64,000 nt of DNA from Sugiyamaella lignohabitans. Taxonomy: Eukaryota > Ascomycota > Dipodascomycetes > Dipodascales > Trichomonascaceae. The DNA lies in NCBI RefSeq assembly GCF_001640025.1, contig NC_031674.1, positions 1,736,001 to 1,800,000 on the forward strand, in the 5' to 3' direction. Below are positions 38,507 to 48,133 of this stretch, one piece after another (positions within the stretch are counted from its first letter, which is position 1; every line of letters starts with the position of its first letter). The position numbers and the translations under genes were made by a program. Below the pieces are notes generated by a model. It worked only from the letters and a program-made list of their open reading frames with translations. It was not told where the DNA came from and did not search any database.

Positions 38507-38743
38507 TTGGACTGGGGTTCCTGGTGCTTTTGCTGTGGTTGGTCGATGGCGAGGTTCTCTTTCGACTGCTAGGACACGAACTTCAGTCCAGATCTCCCTC
38601 GACAATCCAGTTAGGGTCGAGAGGAGGTGTCTGTGTTACTCTTTTGGTGTTGCGATTTTACAAGAAGATTCTCCCTCCCACTGCTGGGTTCACTTTTTTC
38701 ACTCCAGATCCCTCTCAACAATCCACTCAGGGAACCACACGCC

Positions 38744-38804
38744 CGACTCGAGCGAAGCGAGAGGAGCAGCGGGGTCTGGGGCGGAGCCCCAGCCGCCGGA
38801 GGCA
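38744..38804 (-). repeat. DHE, type B, solo
   Basis: Sense to VPS4, 54 nt after its stop; linker GCAGCGGGG. Confidence 0.94.
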
Positions 38805-38858
38805 GAGTCACCTTCTAAGAGAGTATTTAATATGCTATAGGGGAGGATGGGTATAGGG

Positions 38859-40317
38859 CTAGTTTCCTTCCTGGCCAAAGTCGTTGGTGAAGTCGACCTG
38901 TTTGGTGATGTCGTCGCCGTTGACGGTCGGCCGGGTGGCTTTGATGGCTTTGATGAAGTCTTTGATGGTCAGTGGAGGTTCTTCGAGTTCGTCGGTTTCG
39001 ACCTGCATCCAGTTCATTTCGATGGCTCCAGGTTCGCCAGGTGAACAGGGAGTCAGCTTTCGTTGACCAGAACTAGCAGGGGCTACTTCTTTGAAATGAG
39101 TCGCGTTCTGGATATTACGAATGGGTTGCATTAAAGCGTCTCGAACTGCCACAGCCACATCGTGGCCCGAATACCCGTCAGTCATTTCCGCCAGTAGTCG
39201 GTAATCGGACGATTGTAACGTGGTCGGAGTGGAGCCGACATTCAATTCAAACATTCTTGTTCGGGCTTCAACATCAGGTAGCGAAATATAAATTCGCTTC
39301 TCAAAACGACGTCGAATAGCAGCGTCCAGTTGCCAAGGAATATTAGTAGCTCCAAGCACCAGCACTCCGCCCGAGTCGTTACCAACTCCGTTCATTTGTA
39401 CCAACAACTCGGTCTTGATTCGTCGTGAAGCTTCAGATTCGCCTTCTCCTCGTGGTCCACATAAAGCATCGACCTCATCAATGAAAATAATAGCAGGTCG
39501 GTTTTCTCGTGCCATGTTAAACAGTTGCTTGACTAACCGTTCACTTTCACCCATCCACTTTGAAACTAGATCAGACGACGACACAGAAAAAAACGTCGAA
39601 TTAGCCTCAGTGGCTACTGCCTTGGCAAGAAACGATTTTCCTGTTCCTGGAGGTCCATACAATAGAATACCTGATGTGGGTTTCCGTTTTCCTGTAAACA
39701 AATGTGGGAATTTCACAGGCAGAATCACAGCTTCTTTAAGTGCTTCCTTGGCTCCTTCTAAACCGGCGATATCCTCCCACCGAACATTAGGCTTTTCTGA
39801 AAGAATGGCTCCTTGAAGCGCATTTCGCAGTTTCTTTGTATCGTTATCGTCATCATCATCGCCACCACCACCTCCACCTGACCCTTTCTTAGCCTTAGTA
39901 CTGCCACTACCAGCAGACGCTTCACCTGTCGAGCCCTTCTTGGTCTCTGCTTTCTCTAAATGATCTTTCAATTGCTCAGCTCGCGACAGGTACTCAGTCA
40001 GTTTCGACCGGATCATTTCTTTGCTTCGTGGGTTTTTCTCATCTGTCTTGTTAGAATCGTGTTGAAGGGGGGACTGCCTCCGGCGGCTGGGGCGCTGCCC
40101 CAGACCCCGTTGTGCTCGCTTCGCGAGCTTTTTGTCGGGTGAGTGGCAGTTGTAAAGAGATTGGGAGAGGGAGGAACTTACATTTGATGGCCATCATGAA
40201 ATAATCCAGAGCATTGAAGTACTGTTTGTATGCCTCTTCATACCGCTCTGCAGTGTCCGCCTCAATGGCTTTCTGGACGATATCAATGGCCTTGCTGAGA
40301 AAATCTGCTGTAGCCAT
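38859..40317 (-). CDS. VPS4: ESCRT disassembly AAA ATPase Vps4 (2 exons)
   Basis: Exon 1 40182-40317 and exon 2 38859-40042 encode 439 residues. Vps4 disassembles ESCRT-III on endosomes. N-terminal MIT domain (about residues 1-78, [18 protein letters not shown]; splice restores [15 protein letters not shown]), an acidic Gly/Asp linker, then the AAA domain: Walker A GPPGTGKS 175-182, Walker B IIFIDEVD about 230-237, arginine-finger region [10 protein letters not shown], and C-terminal beta-domain/helix. The 139-bp intron has GTAAGT and TCTAACAAGACAG and holds one C-type DHE. A TATATATAT sequence lies about 45 bp before the ATG. Confidence 0.96.
40075..40128 (+). repeat. DHE, type C, solo, inside the VPS4 intron
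   Basis: Antisense to VPS4; 53 nt from the 5' splice site and 32 nt from the 3' splice site. Intact C-type hairpins. Confidence 0.94.
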
Positions 40318-40994
40318 GGCTCTATTACGTTCTGTCGCGTGTCTTTCTGTCTGTCAATGTATATATATCCCGAAATCTCAGCTTGTTTTTGGGTCTGGAT
40401 GTGATTGATTGACTGATTATGAACTGGACTGATCTGTATCAGTCAACTGTCCGTTTGATGCAAAGTGTTCTGAGTGGAGTTGATTTATGACTCCAAGGGT
40501 TTGGTGAGTGATTCTGTGTGGTTCTCTAAAATACAAATCTTGTTTCTGAAAACTAAATTTCGGTCAGAAACGACGAGGATGTTTCTAAGTGTGAGTTGAG
40601 TGGAGATGCTTAGTTAGGTGGATTCTGTTTCTCCGCTTTTGTTATCCTCCGAACGATCGATAGCGGCACTTGTCAGACAGGCACGGCGCTATGTGGTCCG
40701 CGAACTGGCTGCTGAAAATCCCAACCGCTATCGCCCTTATCTTTTCCCAACGAGGATAAAAGTCGCATCGCCGATCGCCATTCTTATCAGTCGGACCCTT
40801 CTCCAGACCCCACACCCCGACCCTCCACAGTCCCAACCACTCCTGCGAAGCAGGAGCAACCAGGGTCTGGGGCGGAGCCCCAGCCGCCGGAGGCATCTGG
40901 TTCTTAAAAAAGTATTTTTTTTATTGGTTTTGACAGGAAAATTGTTATGAAAAAGAAGTATAAAAGGCACAGTCTCGCTCGCAGGTCGGGGGTT
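40318..40994. other. Intergenic upstream of VPS4 / downstream of the HsbA-like gene
   Basis: 680 bp: VPS4 promoter at the left, one DHE and an AT-rich 3' flank at the right. No gene. Confidence 0.6.
40840..40895 (-). repeat. DHE, type A, solo
   Basis: Sense to the HsbA-like gene, 99 nt after its stop. Canonical. Confidence 0.95.
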
Positions 40995-41567
40995 TTAACA
41001 GGGAGAAACGGGAGCAGCAGCGCCAGAAGCTCCATAAGCAGTGAGAGCAGAAGCAAAGCCGTTGTTGATGGCAGTCAAGGAACTCTTGGCTGAAGTTAAA
41101 GCGCTACAGGGGACTTTGGCATAGACTTGCGATTCAAGTTTGAAGGTTCCTGACTGAAGACTGGTCAAGTCATTGACAATGATGCTGCTAACACCAACAG
41201 CATTGAAATCAGCCTGCTTGCTGGTGATGTCCGACAACAATTGAGTGATACTAGGAGCAGCTGCCAAAAGAGCAGCCACAATAACCTGCTCGTCGCAGGC
41301 AGTGGGTGCTGACAGAGCTCCGGCGTTGGTAATAGCAGCATTGACAGCGCTCTGGATGTTTTGCTCCGAAGTCTGGATGTTCAAGGCAGCCAACAATCCT
41401 TGAGAGCTGGTGAACGATCGGACAAGACTGTCGGTAGATGTACAGGCCGACTGGATACTGGCCAGGTTGCTGGCAATGGCTGCACCCTGAGAAGATGGAG
41501 TACAGGATTGTGCAAGCACTGAGCCTACAAGAAGAACAAGAGGAGACAATGAGGTGATGGCGACCAT
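40995..41567 (-). CDS. HsbA-like secreted / cell-wall protein
   Basis: 190 residues with a signal peptide (MVAITSLSPLVLLVGSVLAQS, cleavage about 19-20). Helical, Ala/Ser/Leu-rich, with four cysteines in the mature part in the arrangement of the hydrophobic-surface-binding protein A / cell-wall galactomannoprotein family (C22, C42, C90, one near 154, and a C-terminal Cys). Family members bind hydrophobic surfaces or sit in the wall; the role here is unknown. The C-terminus is short and Ala/Pro-rich (GASGAAAPVSPC) with no obvious GPI signal. No intron. Codon choice is strongly biased to GCT/GCC, GTC and TCT, suggesting high expression. Confidence 0.8.
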   Translation of the reverse strand: MVAITSLSPLVLLVGSVLAQSCTPSSQGAAIASNLASIQSACTSTDSLVRSFTSSQGLLAALNIQTSEQNIQSAVNAAITNAGALSAPTACDEQVIVAALLAAAPSITQLLSDITSKQADFNAVGVSSIIVNDLTSLQSGTFKLESQVYAKVPCSALTSAKSSLTAINNGFASALTAYGASGAAAPVSPC

Positions 41568-41700
41568 TTTGCTTGTGAGTTATTTAGTTTTGATGGTGAG
41601 TGAGCAGATAAAAAAGTGCTTGTGTGGTTGTTTGTTCAGTTACTGAATGGATACTGTTGGTATTAGTTAAGACAAGGCAATTCCATGGGATCTTCTTGTC

Positions 41701-41709
41701 TTTTTATAA
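41701..41709 (-). promoter_or_regulatory. Candidate TATA box of the HsbA-like gene
   Basis: TTATAAAAA on the minus strand, about 135 bp before the ATG, a usual yeast distance. Confidence 0.4.
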
Positions 41710-42145
41710 TTTTCTCGCCAGGAAAAGACCCAGTGTTTCCCCTCACCATTGAGATACGATGCCAAACTCAAAACTTCACTAGTTCCGGTTGACGACGCCA
41801 TTACATTGCGATTCACTACCTCTTTGTCTCCTTGTTGATTCACACGTAAATCACACCCCCGCTCTTTTCAAACTGCCATTAAATACAACTTTTCCAGTTC
41901 GAAACCTTAATTCTCATTATTTTAAAAAAGAAACGAAAATAAACAGTTGAACTTTAAATCTGTTCTCAGCATCCTGCACCATCCTGACAGTACCACAAGC
42001 TACGGCAAGCCACAGCTGCACTACTCTTTTCAACCATCTGCCGGTTGCCACGGGCCATCACACGTCACTGTATCTTCGTGTGTATTATCATGTCAACAGG
42101 CTTCTTGTGTATATTACGACGACCATCTTTTTGGTGATGGGGGAC

Positions 42146-42199
42146 TGCCTCCGGCGGCTGGGGCGCTGCCCCAGACCCCGTTGTGCTCGCTTCGCGAGC
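42146..42199 (+). repeat. DHE, type C, solo
   Basis: Intact C copy 580 bp upstream of the HsbA-like gene, not adjacent to a stop. Last DHE before a gap of almost 8 kb. Confidence 0.94.
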
Positions 42200-43828
42200 G
42201 CAATAGAGGCGACGTAGTCTTGTACTGTTTGTCAATGGAGAACTGTTGTGTCTTGGTTTGACACCGAGCTGCGGGTTTTACTCTCCCATGGACCTCAGAG
42301 ATCGACTCTGTCTACGGCACCACAATGTGGGGTAATAGTTCCTGATTCAATTCCCCATGTCTTTAATTCTTTGATTGCCCCCGCCAAGGTTCTCGGCACG
42401 ATTCGGTCGGATTGGCTGAGAACAGAGGGCGTCCTGCAGGGCTTCCTTAAAGCAGGGGTAATCTCATCGACCGAGGATATTTTCTATGTCTGACTGTGGT
42501 GGGGTGTGCAGTGGGGGTATCTGGCTTTTGGTTCCTTGGCGCCTCCTCCATTATAATATCTGGTCTGGACTCTAGTTTGTTTAATTGCTTCTTAGCATAG
42601 TTAGTTGGTTCTTCATGATATTATATTGTCATGTGGTATATGTCATAATTCCGATATCGTGGGTAGTCAGAAATCGACGTTGGTATGAACCAACCGAGTT
42701 CGGCTTGGTTCAGTGTCCCAGCGCCGCTCAAAATAAATTAATTATTTAATATAACTATAAACCCTTCAATCTAAAAGCTTCTAGCAGACGGGTATTAGTT
42801 TTTAAAGTTTTTGGTGATGAGGACCTAAACTGATCTTTTGGGATAGCGGCATCGGACTGAGACCGACTCGGAGATCTGTTCCCGCCTTTGAAACACGGGT
42901 CATCCTTTGATCACAATGTCAGCATCTGTTACCATCTGTACTAGCTTCTAAGATAAAGTGCCATAGTCATTCGAAGAATTCCCGTCATGTCCTTCCTGTT
43001 CACGTTTGTTCTTGTATCCACCGCATTGTAAGAAAAGCCTTCTCTCCAATCCGTAATATTACTAGAGAAGTCATAATTACTCATGTAGATCCGAAAGTGG
43101 GTCTCTGGATATGAATACCAATGTGGATATAGCTCCTTCAACAAATTTTACCGGTGATAATACAGCACGCACAGCCAGCCTAGTCTCCATAGCAGCGCTA
43201 AGGAAAGGTAACTGTTGAGACCCAGTGGCCGGAAGCAGAATGGTTCTTGGGTCGAAGATGACTTTGTTGATTTGCTCGTTCAGACCCTATGTTACTTTAC
43301 TTACACTGTCCAGAGAAGTAAGTACAAACTCATTTTGATGCTTGCAAGTACTTTCCGCCAAGGTTTGGGATGGTCAAGAACAAACACTATACCTGGGAAG
43401 CAGCTAAGTAGAGCTAATATCATACTCCTGAAGAGAATAGTTCCACTATACTATTTAATACTGTTGACCCTGGCATATTCTGTAGAGGACCCATTACCAT
43501 ATGGCTGTTTACTTAATTAATAACTAATGGAAGTTACTTCCGGTCATGAACCTGATTCAATGGTCCTGCTGCACAACAGGTTTCGGAACGACAATGAAAA
43601 GGGATATTCTAAGGTTGTGCCTCGGTTACATTGTTGATTCCGGTTAAATAAAGAATTCCTGGATACTTCGCTCTCTTGATTTAATAATATATTTTCACAG
43701 ACAACTGCAGGATCCACTAGTGGTATTTGAAGGATAATCATTTTCCAGACAGTGAAGAGCAAATTTGAAGAGGATTATTGTCATAATAATCGATTTCTTT
43801 GATGTGAGTGAGGGTCATATTTCGTACT

Positions 43829-45909
43829 ATGTGCCAAATTTTCCTCATAGAGTTCCAATTGGTCTACGTTGAACACAGGGTTTTATTGCGTCAAGACTTG
43901 GGTAACAATAGACGGTAGGCGTTGTCGTTGATTTTTGCCGCAATTGTAAAGGGTCCAATCCATTTCCTATCAATTTTGCGTTTTGGACCTCGGTCATGGT
44001 TAAGCTTGTCCGTGGAAAGTAAAACTCGATCCGTCAGTTTGAAAACTTTGTGAATTCGATGCTTGTTGTGATACTTAGCTTGCTGCTGTTGGCTGTGTCG
44101 AATTATTTCCTTAGTACTGTTGTGGAGGTCAGCCTGACGTGCTCACTTGGCTTCCATTGTTGGATAAGCTTCCGCGGCTTCAAAATTGAAATGAATATTG
44201 GGTTCGAACCCAAACACTACCTTATAAGGGCTGTTCTTGATAGATTCATTATAAGTGGCGTTGATGGCGAAGGTGGCTTCCGACAATAACTCAGACCAAT
44301 CGTTGTGCTGAAGTTTAATATATTCCGCGATATGGCGTGTGACTTCCCTGTTCATGGGTTCTGTCTGATCATCCGTCTGAGGGTGGTATGCAGCGGAGAA
44401 CTGAAGTTTAATATCTCGACTCGCGGTGAATGATCGCCAAAAGTTTGATGTAAATTGCGTGCCTCTATCTGAGATGATGGTGTCGGGACGGCCAAAGCGG
44501 TCGAAGTAGTCTTTCATACACGTTGCGAGTTCTATGGCGTTGGTGTTGGTGGAGCATGGGTAACACTGGACGTATTTGCTGAAGCAGTCAACAATCACTA
44601 GAACCTGAGTTGACTTCCGGGGACCAGATTCCGGCAAGCTCGTTACAAAATCTAATGATATGGATTGGAAAGGGCGATCGGGGATCGGTAAAGGCTCTAA
44701 GAGGCCGTATGGTGCGTGGTTGCGTATTCGGAATTTTTGACATGTCAAGCAACTTTTGACGTATTTTTCCACATACTCGCTGATGTGGGGCCATGTGAAA
44801 ACTTCAGTTAATGTTTGTCTCGTGCGACGAATTCCGTGATGACCGCCAATCCAATGATCGTGGAAAAGTTTGATCAAATTCTCACGTAAATCTTCATCCA
44901 CTCCTACGACAATTTTTCCCAGGTAACACAAAATATCATTTCTATAAGAATAACAAAGTTTATCCTTCTTGTCGCCTGGGAATGGACTGTGTTGGGGACT
45001 ACGGAAGTGTTGAAGAATCTTTGAGTACTTAGGATCTTTCTCCAGAGATTGATTTATCCGATTGATCATCTCGGCGTCGTGCGAAAAGGCCACAGATTGT
45101 ATTGACTTTTGAGAAGTAGCTGTCGCTTCCACCGGTCGTTTCACGGATTGGGGATTGCGTGTTTGTTGACTTTTGTTCGTCTGTCTACTGCAGTCCTTTG
45201 TGTTGTGTCCGTGGCTCTTGTGAATCGAGCACCATTTGGTTGATTTCCCTTTCCCTATCCCTTGTAGTTCGACATGCTGCTCTGCTCTCAGGGTTGCCAT
45301 GCGCACGAAGTCGTCAACAGTTAAATCTTTGTGCTCGCTGTTCAGTCGCTCCAATTCTTGACGGAAACGCACATTTTGTACCGCCGCAATCAATTGACTA
45401 ATCACCACGTCCTCGTCTAACTTGGAGTGTTGGGCCTCAACGCGCTTTCTAGTTAAGAATTCCGGGTAATCCGAGATCTTGTTGCATTTCTCATTAAGCA
45501 ACTTGGCCCGTGCATTTTTTGTCGCTTGTGCATGTTGTTTTTCGAGTAGGGTCCATAAGTTCTCCCAAGGGTATGGCTCTTGTTCGAACCAATGAATTGC
45601 CTGGATTTTGTAATCGGATTTAGGTAAGAGACTGATGATGTCTGTTGCTACGTCTGCATCTGATTGGGTGCGTTCACGATATGCCACGTATCTCTTTGCA
45701 CGTCTGAGCCACAGAAGTGTGGTTTCGACGGTATAAGGTGGAGGAGGGGGGTTGGATTCGGTTTTGGGGCGTGAGTAGGAATTGCCGAGGCCGTGCTTAT
45801 GACTAATCGATTCCCATTGTTTAGTCTTATTCTTGTCCATACCTTCAAGGAAAGGTGCCGTATCCCCTTCTAAGGAGTCGACCTGAGTGACGGCAAGCTC
45901 TTTGGTCAT
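43829..45909 (-). pseudogene. Ty3/gypsy relic: in-frame Gag-integrase fusion lacking protease/RT/RNase H
   Basis: A 588-codon frame (45909-44143). Residues about 60-215 look like Gag; a zinc knuckle follows (C227, H230, H235, C240). A short linker then goes directly into the RNase H-integrase spacer, an HHCC zinc domain (about 346-390) and an integrase core with D420, D481 and E517, i.e. D,D(35)E. Protease, reverse transcriptase and RNase H are missing without loss of frame. A TGA at 44145-44143 ends the frame before the GPY/F-like C-terminal module, which continues in the same frame to a second TGA at 43893-43891; the remaining end is frameshifted. A dead, internally deleted copy, although the fused frame itself is intact. 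No LTR pair identified. Confidence 0.85.
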
Positions 45910-46369
45910 TCTTGCTTCTTTCTCTTCCCTTTTGCGAAATTGAATTCTGTTACTAATGCGTCAGGCTTGTTGATTTCAGGAAGGAGTGGTTTTCTTGTTT
46001 TACTCTCGTGTGACTTGCCATGTAATCAAACACGAGGCATTTCCCAAGAAATTTTTTTTCAGGTTCGATATTCTGTAAGGAAGGTTCTTCTATAACAACA
46101 ATAGTTCCTGAAATGTACCGTCTTCAATGCTAATAGAGTCTGGTTCTGTTAGCTCTAGGATAGTTGAAAAATATTTATTAATGGTAACTCACCTGGTCCT
46201 GTTAGCTCTAGGATTAGTTGAAGCTGAAGGACCAGAAACAGGAGAGCTGCAGGAGCAGATATAAGCAGATATATATACGGAGAGCTAGTCATGTGACTTC
46301 GTTGAATTAGGTTACCGTAATATCTTGAATACCATCCAAGGATGCTGAGAGTACTTAAATCATAACAGA
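45910..46369. other. 5' flank of the Ty3 relic up to tRNA-Gly
   Basis: Probable site of the relic's 5' LTR and primer-binding site, but termini were not resolved. A 27-bp imperfect direct repeat (CTGTTAGCTCTAGGAT-AGTTGA) occurs at about 46144 and 46198. TATATATA lies at about 46269-46276. Confidence 0.45.
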
Positions 46370-46440
46370 GCGTTAATGGTTTAGTGGTAAAATTCATCGT
46401 TGCCATCGATGAGCCCCCGGTTCGATTCCGGGTTAACGCA
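46370..46440 (+). tRNA. tRNA-Gly (GCC)
   Basis: 71 nt, no intron. Acceptor GCGTTAA pairs with TTAACGC; the anticodon loop contains GCC (TTGCCAT); T arm CCCGG-TTCGATT-CCGGG; discriminator A. A T6 run at about 46444-46449 is the Pol III terminator. Confidence 0.96.
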
Positions 46441-48133
46441 TGCTTTTTTGCTTTCTCCTAACTTTTAGCACATGAGTATCTATCCAAATGATTTTTTACG
46501 TACTTCTTACTATAATTTAGGTAATTATAGGTCGCATCATTTATACATAACCAGGATGACCACCTTCTTATTACCTATTGCAGGCTTACCGTGGCTATTT
46601 TAGATTTCAAAATATTGACACCAGTGGATTTCCTATTTAGTTTATTAAGAATATTTGTGATATTTCGACGAGTAGATGGAGACGGTTCAGCTACCGTTTA
46701 TAAAGCATTTTGTAAAAAGAAAGCGATTCAATCAATAAATCTTATTTAAAGTCCTATACTATACATAATTAACACAATTCAACTAATTACAGATCGCATC
46801 ATTTGTACATCAAAGAAACCAGTTCTACTCATGTCTAGATACGAATCTCATGAACAGTTTTCTTGTTCCTCTTTAGATTCCTTTTAAGTATTCCTAAGTT
46901 TCCATTCAAGTTTTGAGAATTAGAATATTCTTGAAAATCTCTAAATTCGTCTAAAAGATTAAAATAAGAGAATGGGAATGGAAATGAAATAAAAAGATGG
47001 CAAATGAAATCAATCTTTGACAGATCCCTTGCATATGTCAGTGATCGAAGGTGGAATGGTGAAGCAGAAGCGGTTCAAACACCGGGTAACACTGTAATAC
47101 CCCCTACTTGATATTTGTTGATGCTGAAGTGCAAAAGCTGTTGATACAGATATGCAGAAGAGTAGGAATCACATGACTGTTAGCTGGAACAAGCAACAAT
47201 AAGTCTGTGAGTTATACCTGCCTATTGCAGCATCTTAAGATTGCACTCGTGAGATTACGATCTGATAAGGTTGATAACCAACTATTATAAATGAAGGTCA
47301 ATGTCCATGAACTTCACAGCCAACATGCTAAATGTGTGAATACTAATGCGATATTAACTAGTAGAGGTAACATAGCTACTAGAAACAAGTATCTGTGACT
47401 GGCAACTATTTAGATCATATTTTGACTGATCTACTTATCCACTTTCACCCCTTTATAATAATATTATTTTATTCTTCTTCTTTTAAACGTCAAAAATATT
47501 AAAGCAATTCCAGGCGACACTATGAGTTGGATCACTCAATAAACTGTCCAGGACGGAAATCTCGTCTAATATGTCAAATTAGGGTCTCCAGCTGATCGGG
47601 TTCAACCAGTAGTTGTCCGGAACATGTGCTGTTTCGGTTCATAGAACCCGAAGATAAGGGGCTAGGTGTTTCAAACGGAGAAAAAACAGAAGAAATCGAG
47701 AGCTGAGCAGAATCACTCACTAAATCATGTTTTAAGTTATCTACTATATATATATATCATTATAATTAGCAATTTATCGTCCGATTTTTAAAATAGCACT
47801 AAAGTTGTTTTCACTGGAGGTAATATTTGACATTGGTATACGGAGAAAGCAATCTTAAAAACTGGCAGATCTCACGTGGTCCCGAATTTTCTCTGAAATT
47901 ATTTGAAATATCCAAGACTGTTTAAAGTCCATCACCGGTGCGGATGATTCTTTAAGTTTGAAGCCCAAGCAACCGGCCCACTTAGATATTCAGTCCCGTG
48001 ACCGACCCACTCAATGAGATTGATATATTCATGCATAAAGTCACGTTCATAAGTTCATTGTCAACAAAGCTATTCTCGGAACCAGATTATCAACCATAGA
48101 CTCCAACAGAAAATAGTTTGACGGCTTCCAAAA
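46441..48133. other. AT-rich intergenic between tRNA-Gly and EXO70
   Basis: 1.7 kb. A TGTAATACCCC motif at 47093 resembles a gypsy LTR start but no matching end was found. (TA)n run at 47742-47756. No ORF supported. Confidence 0.5.

Larger units (their letters stand above)
38338..38858. other. Convergent 3' region ARG2 / VPS4
   Basis: 520 bp with two tandem type-C DHEs after ARG2 and one type-B after VPS4. An AT-rich 38410-38440 stretch separates the first two. No gene. Confidence 0.65.
41568..43828. other. Promoter of the HsbA-like gene and featureless intergenic
   Basis: 2.2 kb with one DHE. 42.5-43.8 kb is AT-rich and may include the 3' LTR/flank of the Ty3 relic, but I could not match LTR ends. 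Short open frames show no recognisable features. Confidence 0.5.

Noticed and set aside
43700..43730. Polylinker-like run of SpeI/BamHI/PstI sites suggesting vector contamination
   Set aside because: Only about 15 bp match, flanked by ordinary AT-rich sequence on both sides; coincidence is more likely.
43144..43762. 3' LTR of the Ty3 relic
   Set aside because: No direct repeat with the 45.9-46.35 kb side could be recognised by eye; needs a dot plot.
47093..47500. Solo LTR beginning TGTAATACCCC
   Set aside because: The start looks like a gypsy LTR but no matching CA end, target duplication or second copy could be found.
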